64,000 nucleotides of DNA from Prostheceraeus crozeri (GCA_907163375.1 CAJQUW010000932.1:434001-498000), one strand, 5' to 3'; numbered from the stretch's first letter, positions 1 to 9,328 are shown. The notes: generated by a model from the letters alone, not told the origin. Program-made: numbers and translations.

Positions 1-316
1 TATCATTTACTACATTAATAAAAGATACATTTTCATATTTAATTTCATTTGGATTAAATAAATTACATAAATCATCACCAAGTTCATCCTTAATTCTATC
101 ATCGAAAAAGATATCAGTAATAGGAGTTTCTAATATTTCTTTTGTTCCACTTTTCTGTTTTTTAGTATTACGTCTAATACTACGCCTAGTACGTTTCTGT
201 TTTTTAATACGTTTACTACGTTTACTATGTTTAATTTGCGCATCAAACTCAGCAGTTTGTTTCTTGATTAATTCATCAAACCTAGACGTTTGTCCGAGAG
301 ACATTTCACGATTCAT
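1..316 (-). CDS. Partial basic hypothetical protein of the virus-like element
   Basis: An open frame starts at the ATG at 316 and runs to the window edge (about 105 residues, incomplete). It begins MNREMSLGQTSRFDEL and then has a dense Lys/Arg stretch (residues about 30-60, with repeated KRSKR/KKQKR-like motifs) that could be a nuclear localisation or nucleic-acid-binding tail, followed by an acidic segment (FFDDRIKDELGDDL). No family is recognised. It lies downstream of the ATPase on the same strand in the same element, so a virion or DNA-packaging role is possible but not shown. Confidence 0.45.
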   Translation of the reverse strand, partial: MNREMSLGQTSRFDELIKKQTAEFDAQIKHSKRSKRIKKQKRTRRSIRRNTKKQKSGTKEILETPITDIFFDDRIKDELGDDLCNLFNPNEIKYENVSFINVVND

Positions 317-418
317 ATTTTTTAAAAGAAAAAATGAATTTTTACATAGAACCTCGGTTCCGTTTTTGCATATACACAGTAATATGTAATTGATGTAATG
401 TTTCTAATTCATGTGCTG

Positions 419-670
419 TTAAATGTTCTTTCTTAACCAACCACCATAAATTATTATACGCCAAAATACTCGGAAACTTCTTAAACAAAGTGGAAAGTCT
501 TTTGTTTTAACACACGGTTTAATACCATGTTTTGTTTTATAATCTGTAACGAGCGCTACGTATTTATGATGATAATAAAATCTAACTTCTTTCTTCGAAT
601 TTACAGGATTTGTAGGATGACGATCATCTTTTAAAACTGGTACATGCTCTATCTTATAATCATTCAACAT
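419..670 (-). CDS. Small hypothetical protein of the virus-like element
   Basis: The frame is best started at the ATG at 670 (MLNDYKIEHVPV) rather than at an upstream non-ATG codon. It is rich in basic and aromatic residues (VRFYYHHKYVALVTDYKTKHG) and has no membrane segment or recognised motif. It sits between the basic hypothetical protein and the ATPase, all on the minus strand. The gene may have about one break and could originally have been longer. Function unknown. Confidence 0.35.
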   Translation of the reverse strand: MLNDYKIEHVPVLKDDRHPTNPVNSKKEVRFYYHHKYVALVTDYKTKHGIKPCVKTKDFPLCLRSFRVFWRIIIYGGWLRKNI

Positions 671-753
671 ATTTTTTTTTATTTTTATTAACAAAAAATT
701 TATAAGAAAAAATTATTCGGTCACTCCGTTCGATCACTCCGCGAAAATATTTT

Positions 754-1500
754 CTATAACTCTATCATGAATTTTTTATCAATATTAATTGTAATGAATC
801 CATAATCTTTTGACCAAGCATTGTTACACGATTGTTTAAATTCATCTTTATTTCTTACGCATAAATCTCTTAACAAATCACTTAAGTTTCTTGCATTTAT
901 TTCAAATAGTATAAATATATTTGCATTCTTTCTAATAACACTTCCGTCTAATGAATACATACTTTGTGTTAAATAAAATACACTACAGTTATTATGTCTA
1001 CCTCTTGTGAAATAATTTCTCTGAACTGACTGATTTCTATCATTAACACAATCATCAAAAATTACACAATGTTTCATTGTTTTATCTAGTTTACTAGGAT
1101 CTTGCATATTACCACTATCATCTATTAATTGTATCTTTATATGCTTATTTTTATTAGATTCTACTAACTGATTATTTTTTGCTGCTTCTTCACACCACGA
1201 ACTTATTTCTTCTTCATCTTCAGATTTTTCATATTCTTTGAATAATGAAGCAATTGCTGTTTTTTTAAGATTATTTTCAAATCCATATTTTAAAAATTGA
1301 TAGACGGGTTGTTCTGCCGTTGTTGTATAAATTATAAGATTGTTATAATCCAAAAAATTTGGAGTCGTTAAAATTTTAAATAATAGATATGTTTTTCCAC
1401 ATCCTGATCTTCCACAAATAACTGACAAAACTTTATTAGATAAATTTGGATGATGATTAAATTTAAGTTTTTTTTATTAAATGGAGGTAGTTCACTCATT
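754..1500 (-). pseudogene. P-loop packaging-type ATPase of the virus-like element
   Basis: The N-terminal part holds a Walker A motif, GRSGCGKT, followed by hydrophobic LLFKIL, and a later Walker B-like strand VIFDDC. The order and about 230-aa size match the FtsK/HerA-like genome-packaging ATPases (A32 type) of Polintons and related DNA viruses, which power DNA loading into capsids. Sequence between the motifs (IIYTTTAEQPVYQFL) resembles ATPases I recall from invertebrate mobile elements. A likely original start lies at the ATG near 1500. About one break is present. ATPase assignment is firm; the packaging role is inferred from family and neighbours. Confidence 0.65.
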
Positions 1501-1591
1501 TTTTAATAAAAAAATTTTATTTTTATTTTTTTTATTTTTTGTTTCTAAAGAAGAAGAAGAAAATTAAACTTCTCTAGCTTCGCGTAGGAGT

Positions 1592-2380
1592 TTATACTTC
1601 CCGAACCAAAAGATCTATCATAATCTCCTCACCTCCAAAATTTATTTCTTGTCCTTTTTCATCAGTGATTCTAATGTTAATGTTGTTAATAGTTTTTCTT
1701 GTAATAGGGAAATATATTAATGTTTGTGGAATTACATTTAATCTATAACCAATGGGTACAGTAAAAGCTGGAAAACTGAATATTAAATTTGATAATTTAC
1801 CATTTATATATCCTCATTCAATAATGTCACAATGTACAACAATTGAATTTATTTCAGTTATTTTTGGAATCTTCTCACCTAAATGATAACCTTGACTATA
1901 GGTTTGTTTATTAAATCCTAATAGCTTTGACAATGATCTATCATGATTAAAATCAACTTGATGATTTTCGTCTAAAGTAAGAGAAAATTTATTAACTGCC
2001 GGTTCAACTGCAAAATGTAATTGTTTCTTATCCTTAAATGGTATACCTAAATGTCTCTTAATTTCATTTGATATTGATTCAACTTCGTAAGAACCAGGAA
2101 GAAAATTTCATATTTTCCATGTTTTGCCTTTATCAGTAGAATATCTAAATTGATCATTCACATCTTTGATAACGTTTTGAATAGTGTTAAATGTAGAGAA
2201 ACTAGTCAATGCAATTTGATAATTTTTATTTTGTTCTAAATGTAGAATGGGTTCTAAATTACAAGTGTGTGATGAAGTAGTTGTTATAATTTTTAACGTC
2301 GTACTAAATTTTGATGAACCCAAAATCTCTGTCAAATTTTCTAAATGATTATTAATTTTGTCTAAATCTGCTGAACACAT
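1592..2380 (-). pseudogene. Minor-capsid-like protein of the virus-like element
   Basis: Starts MCSADLDKINNHLENL and reads through NYQIALTSFSTFNTI, FRYSTDKGKTWK, LSKLLGFNKQ, NSIVVHCDII and, near the end, ITDEKGQEINFGGEEI. This order (a strand with an LTSF-type motif, a GYE/GSY turn, an LLGF motif, a C-terminal D-x-x-G-x-x-I-x-F strand) parallels the penton-type minor capsid proteins of Polintons and the uncharacterised proteins that accompany them in insects and cnidarians. It presumably forms capsid vertices. About one break. The capsid role is inferred from pattern and gene neighbourhood, not from a confirmed fold. Confidence 0.5.
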
Positions 2381-2436
2381 TTTTTAGTTAAAATTTTGAA
2401 TAAATATTTTTTTATGAAATATTTTTTTATAAAAAA

Positions 2437-3267
2437 TTAAAAACAACAACATATTTCAGCTACACTTTTATAATCCTCTTCATTTAGAATCTTCTTTTCT
2501 AACAGTCTTTTCAATATAGCATGAATTTCATTGAAACTAGAATTATGTCCTTCTTTTATTGCAGATATTAAAATATTTAATCTATTTAGTAATTCTTGTG
2601 GATCATCTGGTAAGAATATGGTTGTTTCTGTTTTCTGTTTTTCAGATAAACCTTTTCCTACTTTAACTCCCGTTGATAATAAATTTTCTAATTGTTTATA
2701 ACGTCTAAGAGTTTTTACTGCACCAACTCTATCTAACATAGCTTTATATTTTATAAGATCATCTACGGCATAATTATTTAAATCTGCTCCTCTTAAAAGA
2801 TTAACAAAATTTCTATCTAAATTAAAAGGAGATTTATCTGGTGAAAAAATTATACCTCGAAAAGGTTGTGGAAATATTTCTTTTTGTCCGAGATAAAATC
2901 TAGGTATTGTTTTTCCATCTATAAATGAAATAGAATGTTCAAATTGCATAGATTTTGGTAATTTCTTATTAATGTTTGATTCTAGTAATCCATAGTCATC
3001 TAATATAGTTTTGTGCTCTGGATCTGTTATATCAATTTGTTTATCATTATTTGTACTTTCTTTTTCAAGAGTTTTAAATGGTTTCATAGTTTTCTCAAAA
3101 TCAGTTTTTACTTGCTCGGTTTGCTGCATTTTTTCAAACATATCAGATTGAATACCAGCTTTTATCATTCTATGTTGAAGATGATTTTCTTTCATAATAT
3201 TTCTTTGTTTTATTAACTCTTCTAATTGTTTTATTCTTTTAAAATTATCAGCTCTAATTTTATCCAT
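2437..3267 (-). CDS. Coiled-coil hypothetical protein of the virus-like element
   Basis: About 275 residues from the ATG at 3267 (MDKIRADNFKRIKQLEEL); an upstream non-ATG frame extension is not needed. The first 70 residues are a charged helix with heptad-like spacing, then a linker, a conserved-looking core (FRGIIFSPDKSPFNLD, LNNYAVDDLIKYK) and a helical C-terminus ending in CCCF. Comparable proteins occur next to the same ATPase and membrane protein in other invertebrate elements as far as I recall. No enzymatic motif is seen. A structural or scaffolding role is a guess. The frame looks whole. Confidence 0.55.
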   Translation of the reverse strand: MDKIRADNFKRIKQLEELIKQRNIMKENHLQHRMIKAGIQSDMFEKMQQTEQVKTDFEKTMKPFKTLEKESTNNDKQIDITDPEHKTILDDYGLLESNINKKLPKSMQFEHSISFIDGKTIPRFYLGQKEIFPQPFRGIIFSPDKSPFNLDRNFVNLLRGADLNNYAVDDLIKYKAMLDRVGAVKTLRRYKQLENLLSTGVKVGKGLSEKQKTETTIFLPDDPQELLNRLNILISAIKEGHNSSFNEIHAILKRLLEKKILNEEDYKSVAEICCCF

Positions 3268-3388
3268 TTTTAAAATATAATATTTGAATTTTGTGGTAAC
3301 ATTGGAATACAGCAAAAACATTTTACTGAACAAATTATTTTTTTATTGCTTTGTTGTCTGACATCTTTTCGTTTAAAGTTTTCTCGTT

Positions 3389-3994
3389 TTAAGTTTTGTT
3401 TAATAAAGTTTTGCTTAAATTTTCGCTTAAAGTTTTTAGCTCTTCTAAAAAAATTTTGTCATTTTCTTCATTAGAAATTTTGCCATCACTAGAAATTTTG
3501 CCATCCTGTCTATTCTTATCATCAACTTTTTCGGACTGTAATTGAAAGGTTTGATTTACTTCATTAGCTATTTGGTCAAATTTTTCAATCTCATCTAACG
3601 TAATAACATTATCATCACATACTCTTTGAAAGTAGTAATGTAATTTGTCATAGACTTCTTTAATATGTAAATGCTTAGTTTTTAATGATTTTCGTTTCTT
3701 AGTTATTAAAGATTTATCTAACATTGTAACAAGTGAAGTTGCAAAAACACCCGTACCTGTTAAAGCTGTAGCAACTACTGGAATTACTAAAACACCTGAA
3801 GATATAACAATTGTTAAAGCACCTAAACTTATTGTTAAGAATATGCCAATTCCTTGTGTTACATTCTTAACTTTACTCCATCTCTTTCTTAATTTTTTAT
3901 AATGCTCTAATCTTAATAATAATTGAGATTCCTTATCTTTCATATAGCGTACTCTATCTTTGTGTTTTTCTTTATTCATTTTTTCAATGTCCAT
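3389..3994 (-). CDS. Two-helix (SLATT-like) membrane protein of the virus-like element
   Basis: 201 residues from the ATG at 3994. Layout: charged helix (1-45), two adjacent hydrophobic helices (about 48-95: GIFLTISLGALTIVISSGV and VIPVVATALTGTGVFA), then a long amphipathic helix (100-165). Helix / two transmembrane helices / coiled coil is the layout of SLATT-type effector domains and of unnamed proteins in similar invertebrate elements. SLATT proteins are thought to act as membrane pores in nucleotide-signal immunity; here a role in lysis, entry or membrane remodelling is only inference. It is the last gene before the inverted-repeat end. Confidence 0.5.
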   Translation of the reverse strand: MDIEKMNKEKHKDRVRYMKDKESQLLLRLEHYKKLRKRWSKVKNVTQGIGIFLTISLGALTIVISSGVLVIPVVATALTGTGVFATSLVTMLDKSLITKKRKSLKTKHLHIKEVYDKLHYYFQRVCDDNVITLDEIEKFDQIANEVNQTFQLQSEKVDDKNRQDGKISSDGKISNEENDKIFLEELKTLSENLSKTLLNKT

Positions 3995-4133
3995 TAAAGT
4001 AGAACTACGTTAATATGATAACGAAGGATATATTCTTGCGGTTTCTTCCATTTTTGTTTCTTCCATTTTTAAAGAAATATTTTGAATAAATATTTTGAAT
4101 AAATATTTTGAATACAATCTTCTGTTATATTGA

Positions 4134-4228
4134 GACTACGTGATATTTTGAGACAACTTAAATTTTCGTCTGCCTAAATTTTCAAAATTCTTAGACCACG
4201 TGATATTTTGAGACAACTTAAATTTTCG
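4134..4228. repeat. Two 35-bp direct repeats near the virus-like element end
   Basis: The segment at 4134-4168 recurs at 4194-4228 with one difference (60-bp spacing); both contain CACGTG or TACGTG followed by ATATTTTGAGACAACTT. They lie between the last gene and the terminal inverted repeat, so they may be subterminal repeats. Confidence 0.6.
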
Positions 4229-4310
4229 CCCTTCGGCCACGTGAAATTTGAAATCTACCTAAATTTTTGAAATTTTGATTTTTTTTGAAAATTTTGAAAA
4301 CCCCCGCAAA

Positions 4311-4376
4311 AGTGTGACATCCGGCGCAAGCGAAGCGAAGCAAAGCAAAGCGAAGCGTCGCGCCGGATGTCACACT
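4311..4376. repeat. Perfect 17-bp inverted repeat with GCGAA-rich loop (element end)
   Basis: AGTGTGACATCCGGCGC at 4311-4327 is matched exactly in reverse complement at 4360-4376; the 32-nt loop is built of AAGCGAAGC-like units. It marks the edge of the AT-rich virus-like block, so it may be an end structure of that element. GC content is far above its surroundings. Confidence 0.6.
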
Positions 4377-4670
4377 ATATACTACTGATATGAACGTACA
4401 ACATAATGAACTTACAAACAGCGCATTATCGGCATTACAAGTGCTCTATTTTACACATCAAAACAGCCTTTGAGGTTATCGATACATTCAATCGACCAAG
4501 ACTAGTGGTTAGCGACTAGTTGTTGTTGCTTAATTGAAGAGAAGTGATTCAAAATGCTGGAGGAAAAAATCATAATGAATCAAGTTTTCTGTTTTTAGCA
4601 TTTTAAAAACATTGAGTTTAGCGGCAGCTACACTCTTCTGAATAACATTTTGAATAATTACCACTGATCA
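4377..4670. other. No gene seen
   Basis: About 300 bp of AT-rich sequence between the inverted repeat and the hAT element. No open frame, RNA gene or clear repeat is supported. Confidence 0.5.
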
Positions 4671-5430
4671 CCGTAAAACAGTGGTGGGCAACGCGCTTCT
4701 CATATCCAAAGTGGCCCGGGGAAATTATTTGAATCGGTGATTTGAAAATGGCCAACTCCGACTTTGACCTTTAAAAGGCGCTTCTAAACTTGAGGTTGAT
4801 CTTAAGAATTTGCAAAAGCATGAACTAATGACTTTATTGATTAATATGATGGCAAAAAATTTTCATTCGAATGCTCAAACCATTGTCCGTTCGCATTGAA
4901 TATCTTCTCAGCATGAAGGTAGGTGACATAGACATCAACTGCATTAGCAATTGAAATTACATGTAGCCTATAAATACATAAAGTAGGCTACGCAAGAAGG
5001 AATACAACATTACCACCAATCAGGTCATATTACCATCAATTCTCTCTCACCGGAACCTCGCGTCGGTCGGTCGTGCTTGTGTGTGTCTCCGTCTGTTATT
5101 CAGTCTGTGATCTCATAGTGTCATTTATTGGTTGATTTCGGAAATATTTACATCTTTGGAATCGTGGTGTCGTCGTCCATCCTCTTCTGTGCTCTAAACG
5201 TATCTTGCTGTGATACCTACGTTGTTATTCAAGGATATTCAGTTTGCATTCTGCCTGCAATTTCTTGTGTGAGTTGTCATTATCATCATCTCTCTGCGAA
5301 CATCGGGTTTTGGCGTGGTGACGAAATTCGCATGATATCGGACAGGTAATTTTCGGACAGGCATGATAAGGCACAGTAATTTCGTATTCTCGAGTTAACT
5401 CCATCTGATCGACCAATATCATCACTTTTT

Positions 5431-5500
5431 ACGGTGGTCTAGTGGTAAATCGTAAGCTCCTACCTTCTACAGTGGTGGGTTCGGAGCTAGATGCTACTAA
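5431..5500 (+). promoter_or_regulatory. tRNA-like segment with pol III A and B boxes in the LINE 5' region
   Basis: ACGGTGGTCTAGTGGTAAAT contains TGGTCTAGTGG (5435-5445), a full match to the A-box consensus TRGCNNAGYNGG as far as shared, and GGTTCGGAGCT (5478-5488) matches 8 of 11 B-box positions. Spacing (about 33 bp between boxes) suits a tRNA. A proper acceptor stem is not evident, so this is a tRNA-derived promoter or a SINE head rather than a working tRNA gene. Confidence 0.4.
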
Positions 5501-5553
5501 GTTTTCATCTTTTAGCTAAAGTATTTTGGCGTTAGGTTTTCTTGTACCATTGC

Positions 5554-6201
5554 ATGATGCCCCCAACTGGTACTCCAGCTCGAAGAGAAACTCCCTCAAA
5601 TAGTGCCAATAGCCAGAGTGTGTTGAGTATCAATGATGTCAAGAAGTTGTTGGATGACTGTAAGCGACAAATGTTGGATTCTTTTCAATCTGAAATACAG
5701 AAAATTACTGACATTCTCACAATGGTAAACACTCGAATGGTAAATATTGAGGCAGAGTTGAATAAATTCGATGAAACAGCTCGTCGGCATGAAGTGGAAA
5801 TAAATTCACTTAAATCCAATTTGAATGAAATGATGAAGGTGGTGCCCCAAACCGTTTTACAAGAGGCTGAGGACAGAATGTTTCGGCTGAATAATGTTAT
5901 CGTTTCTGGAATTCAGGAATCTGATGGCTCAATGGATGACAGAATTGCTCTTGATAGTAATTGTATTGATAGGCTTCTGGATGAACTTATGGTGAAAAAC
6001 GACTTGAAATCCGATGTTGTTCGGTTACAACGTGTTGGTCGTTCAAAAGATGGTAAACCGAGGATGTTGCGTATTGTATTCAATAACATACATTCAAAAA
6101 TAACACTTTTACAACGAGCAAAGTCTTTGAGAAATTCGCATGACTTTAAAGGCATCTTCATAAATCCCGATCGAACGCGAATTCAAACAATGGATGGCTG
6201 A
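5554..6201 (+). CDS. LINE ORF1 protein (coiled coil, RRM-like)
   Basis: The first ATG in frame is at 5554 (MMPPTGTPARRETPS), giving 215 residues. Residues about 25-100 form a long coiled coil (DDVKKLLDDCKRQML, then regular Leu/Ile/Val spacing), typical for ORF1p trimerisation. The second half (RLNNVIVSGIQE, LKSDVVRLQRVGR, RMLRIVF, LLQRAKSLRNS, GIFINPDRTR) is the RRM-like and C-terminal domain order of LINE ORF1 proteins that bind the LINE RNA. The frame closes at 6201 just before the typical basic tail; the tail (DRRRQGENVALYRGR) is visible one base out of frame, so a small frameshift is likely near 6195. An unrelated insertion follows at once. Confidence 0.8.
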   Translation: MMPPTGTPARRETPSNSANSQSVLSINDVKKLLDDCKRQMLDSFQSEIQKITDILTMVNTRMVNIEAELNKFDETARRHEVEINSLKSNLNEMMKVVPQTVLQEAEDRMFRLNNVIVSGIQESDGSMDDRIALDSNCIDRLLDELMVKNDLKSDVVRLQRVGRSKDGKPRMLRIVFNNIHSKITLLQRAKSLRNSHDFKGIFINPDRTRIQTMDG

Positions 6202-6234
6202 TCGCAGGAGGCAGGGGGAGAACGTTGCCTTGTA

Positions 6235-6420
6235 TAGAGGACGTATATGCAATTTTCCACGTTGTAAACAAAAATATAGCTCTCCCTCAATTTAGACGAT
6301 TTATTTATTTTTTAAAAAATAAAGTTTCCCGACGCGTTTCGTCACGGTGGACAGTATCAAGGGGGAAAATTGCATAATGAACCTCCCGTATAAGACAACA
6401 AAAGATCTAGAGGACGTATA
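6235..6420. mobile_element. Short inserted element with inverted repeat, between LINE ORF1 and ORF2
   Basis: TAGAGGACGTATA occurs at 6235-6247 and again at 6408-6420, flanking about 160 bp foreign to the LINE frame. Inside, TATGCAATTTTCC (6246-6258) is repeated inverted as GGAAAATTGCATA (6364-6376). A MITE-like or processed insertion with a 13-bp flanking duplication fits; the family is not recognised. Confidence 0.55.
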
Positions 6421-6467
6421 GTTTCTCGATCTAATATCAATTCGAATACAAATGATAGAAATTTTTA

Positions 6468-9062
6468 TTAAATGGTCTTAGCGTCCCTAGCAGAGTTAGT
6501 TCTTTACCAAGTATTGTGTTATTGAATGCGCGTTCAATTTTTCGGAAGATTGATGAACTTTCAGTATATGTTTCTTCGATATCTCCAGGCTTCATCTTTG
6601 TTACCGAATCTTGGTTGCACTCAGGAATTTCGGATGATTTAGTGGCACTGAGAGACTATAATTTCTATCGTTGTGACAGGATCGGTCGAGTCGGTGGCGG
6701 AGTTTGTGCCTGGATAAAAGCTGATTTGAGTTTCCAGGCTGTTAGTTGTCAATGTCCTGGTACCATAGAATTTCTCGCTTTCAAATCTCATCAACTGAAT
6801 TTATTTATTGCTTGTGTGTACATACCTCCTAACTTGAGAGCTAATGATTTGAATATTATTAATGAATTTATTATGGAAATGTTGGATAATGAATTAGACG
6901 CAAATCCGGAGCTTAATCTCATTATTTGTGGTGACTTTAATTCATTTGACTCTGTATCAGTTTTTGAGGAACAATTCTCCTTGACAAATGCTGTGAAAGT
7001 TCCTACTCGGCAAAACGCTATATTGGACGAAATTTGGTTGAGTGAATTGTTGAGAGAGCATTTCTATGGTAATGCGTCTATCGGTCCTCCATTGGGTTCT
7101 TCAGATCACAACACTATCGTTTTATTTGGTGAATCAACTGCTATTAACACGAAACGTATTGTCAAAGTGTGGGACTTCAGGAAATCAAATATTGAGGATT
7201 TTCTTTTCCTTCTTTCGATTACGGATTTTTCATGTGTTACAGATAATGTCTCGGTAGATGATATGTGTGATATGTTCTACCATATTCTGCACACCGCCAT
7301 GACTTTTATTCCGTCCACCTACGTTACACTGTCTGACAGTAATAAACCCTGGATCACTCCTACACTCAAGTTTATGATCAACGAAAGATGGCGTGCTTTT
7401 CGAAATAGACAGTGGGGCAAATATGAACATTATAAAACGAAAGTAAGGTATGAAATTATGAAGTCCAAGAAGATCTGGTGTCAGCGTCAAATGGAATCTG
7501 CCAGGAATGTTTGGAAGGTGGTCGATGAGGTACGTGGTAAAGCGTCTTACGATGCCTTTCGACATCTGAAGCAATTATATGGTAGTGATGAAGGTGTTCT
7601 TAATGCTATTCATGATGAACTTTCCAAGAACTTTAATTATGGTACAAATATCGGTCAGCATTACATCTCCAATGAGCCTTGGAGGTTAAATTCAAGTGTC
7701 GCCGGTGTGAGTCAAGCGTTATCCCGTATTTCTTTGAAGAAGTCTATGGGCAGTGATGGCATCCCAAACCGACTCCTTAAGGATGGCGATGACTGGATTT
7801 CTTTTCCTCTGCATCATATTTATCAAACATCCGTTGACACTAGAACCTATCCGATGTGTTGGAAACGCGCAGACGTGGTACCAGTTCCGAAGTGTCGTAA
7901 CCCTGGTGCAAAAGATTTTCGTCCTATTGCGATAACTCCGGTTGTCAGTAAAATTTTTGAAAGCCTCGTCCTTGATTCTGTGACTTCAGAAATTTCCGGT
8001 CTATACGGGCCGTCACAGCACGCATTTCGTAAATTTGGTTCAACAACCAGTGCTTTGATAAGCATTCACGATACTGTTACTTCATATCTTGACATGAACG
8101 ATACCAGAGCTGCGAGATTGACTTGCCTTGATTTCACGAAAGCGTTTGACAAAGTGGGTCACAATTGTCTATTAAATCACCTGTTGGACAATCATGTTAA
8201 TCGAGGTTTCCTTTTGTGGTTGAAAAGCTATTTGTGTGACAGATCCCAGAGGCTAAAGCTAAATGGTTCCTATGGACCAAGTTTATTTGTACCTTCTGGC
8301 ATACCCCAGGGTTCTATACTTGGGCCTTCGTTGTTCGCGGCCTTTATGGGGTCACTCAGTGTTTCGTCCGATGCATCCTTAATTGTCTATGCTGACGATA
8401 TAACCCTTGTAGAGTGTTTGTCTACTGAAAATGATCCTAATAATTTGTCTCGTATCTATGATTGGATTTTGGAGCATGAAATGTCTTTAAATTTGGATAA
8501 ATCTGTGCAGATGATTTTTCATCGTGGTGAGCCTTTTCCCGCTGCGTATGATTGCATAAAGTCTATCGATGCTGTTAAGATCCTAGGTGTTCACAGGACT
8601 TGTAATCTAACCTGGAATACGCATTTCAATAAGATTTTGAAAGTTGCCGCTCAACGCATGTATGTTATAAGAATGCTAAAACCTGTTATTCCCGTGAAAC
8701 AACTTATCACTGTGTATCATTCCTTAATTACTAGTCTGCTACTTTACTGTGCCCCCTTATTTATTTTTGTACCAAGTTGTATTGAAGCCAAACTTCAACG
8801 ATTTCAAAATCGTGCCCACAGAACTATTTGTGGCAAATCATGTGATTGTGGTAATTTTCCTCTTCTTGTCAATGTTAGAAGAACACGTGCTACCAAATTT
8901 TTTAACATTTGTGAATTTCATGACGAGCATCCACTGCATCCGTTGATTCCTCTTCGTTTGCCCCGTACTGATCATTTATGTATCCCTAGTGTGAAGACAT
9001 CACGTAGACTCCACTCATTCATTCCTTGGATGTGTGTCCTTTTGAATGAATATTCCAGCTGA
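6468..9062 (+). CDS. LINE ORF2: AP endonuclease and reverse transcriptase
   Basis: The frame is open from about 6468; no ATG is seen upstream of VLLNARSIFRKIDEL, so initiation may depend on a non-ATG codon or re-initiation. Endonuclease motifs: NARS at the start, TESWLHS, IICGDFNSFD and SDHNTIVLFG, which nick target DNA. Reverse transcriptase: GSDGIPNRLLK, FRPIAITPVVSKIFE, CLDFTKAFDK (catalytic Asp), GIPQGSILGPSLF and YADDITL (catalytic Asp pair, near 8390). The C-terminus has a Cys-rich segment (CGKSCDCGNFPLL). All motifs of an active CR1-group protein are present over about 860 residues without an internal stop. It primes reverse transcription at the nicked target. Confidence 0.9.
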   Translation, partial: LNGLSVPSRVSSLPSIVLLNARSIFRKIDELSVYVSSISPGFIFVTESWLHSGISDDLVALRDYNFYRCDRIGRVGGGVCAWIKADLSFQAVSCQCPGTIEFLAFKSHQLNLFIACVYIPPNLRANDLNIINEFIMEMLDNELDANPELNLIICGDFNSFDSVSVFEEQFSLTNAVKVPTRQNAILDEIWLSELLREHFYGNASIGPPLGSSDHNTIVLFGESTAINTKRIVKVWDFRKSNIEDFLFLLSITDFSCVTDNVSVDDMCDMFYHILHTAMTFIPSTYVTLSDSNKPWITPTLKFMINERWRAFRNRQWGKYEHYKTKVRYEIMKSKKIWCQRQMESARNVWKVVDEVRGKASYDAFRHLKQLYGSDEGVLNAIHDELSKNFNYGTNIGQHYISNEPWRLNSSVAGVSQALSRISLKKSMGSDGIPNRLLKDGDDWISFPLHHIYQTSVDTRTYPMCWKRADVVPVPKCRNPGAKDFRPIAITPVVSKIFESLVLDSVTSEISGLYGPSQHAFRKFGSTTSALISIHDTVTSYLDMNDTRAARLTCLDFTKAFDKVGHNCLLNHLLDNHVNRGFLLWLKSYLCDRSQRLKLNGSYGPSLFVPSGIPQGSILGPSLFAAFMGSLSVSSDASLIVYADDITLVECLSTENDPNNLSRIYDWILEHEMSLNLDKSVQMIFHRGEPFPAAYDCIKSIDAVKILGVHRTCNLTWNTHFNKILKVAAQRMYVIRMLKPVIPVKQLITVYHSLITSLLLYCAPLFIFVPSCIEAKLQRFQNRAHRTICGKSCDCGNFPLLVNVRRTRATKFFNICEFHDEHPLHPLIPLRLPRTDHLCIPSVKTSRRLHSFIPWMCVLLNEYSS

Positions 9063-9200
9063 ATTATTACGTAAATTCCTTGTTTGTGTAGTCAATTCAT
9101 GCATGCATGTATCTTCCAAGATGTGTTATTGATTCAATGACAGTGTTTTTGCTATTATTTTCTGTGTCTCTTTCTGTAATTTTACGATTTTCAATATTTG

Positions 9201-9243
9201 AATAAACGCTTGCTTACTTACTTACTTAATTAATTAATTAATT
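9201..9243 (+). repeat. LINE 3' end: AATAAA and TTAC/TTAA microsatellite tail
   Basis: AATAAA at 9201 is followed by CTTGCTTACTTACTTAC and then TTAA units to 9243. Tails of this sort serve as the 3' recognition end in CR1/L2-group LINEs. Confidence 0.65.
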
Positions 9244-9328
9244 TCACAAAAAAGCTACCGCAATTAGTTTAACCTATTCAAATGTTCACATTTCATTATT
9301 CAAATAGATTTTAGAACGTAAAATTCAG

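Larger units (their letters stand above)
1..4376 (-). mobile_element. Partial capsid-bearing virus-like element (Polinton-like, family uncertain)
   Basis: A very AT-rich block in which all recognisable genes run on the minus strand: a basic hypothetical protein, a small hypothetical protein, a P-loop packaging-type ATPase, a minor-capsid-like protein, a coiled-coil protein and a two-helix membrane protein. This gene set recurs, as far as I remember, in uncharacterised elements of cnidarians and insects; the formal family name is uncertain. It runs off the left edge, so its other end, polymerase and integrase are not visible. The right limit is placed at a perfect inverted repeat (4311-4376). 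The element is broken, with about three breaks in the visible part, and unrelated in sequence to the Polintons further right. Element type is inferred; the gene order is seen. Confidence 0.6.
5040..9243 (+). mobile_element. CR1-group LINE, near full length
   Basis: A non-LTR retrotransposon of about 4.2 kb: 5' region with a tRNA-like motif, ORF1, ORF2 (endonuclease plus reverse transcriptase), a 180-bp 3' region with AATAAA at 9201 and a tail of TTAC then TTAA units. Such short tandem-repeat tails rather than poly(A) are usual in the CR1/L2 group of the Jockey superfamily. The 5' boundary (about 5040) is estimated from where GC-richer LINE-like leader begins; no clear target duplication was found. 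It lies inside the hAT element and is therefore younger than it. Confidence 0.75.

Noticed and set aside
1-4376. Treating the left block as a third copy of the Polinton family seen at 11767 and 56717
   Set aside because: Gene content, order and sequence differ; only the general capsid-plus-ATPase theme is shared.
5431-5500. Functional tRNA gene
   Set aside because: The A box is good, but the B box is imperfect and no acceptor stem pairs; kept only as a tRNA-like promoter motif.
7230-7574. 114-codon antisense frame within the LINE ORF2
   Set aside because: Shadow of the reverse-transcriptase gene on the opposite strand.
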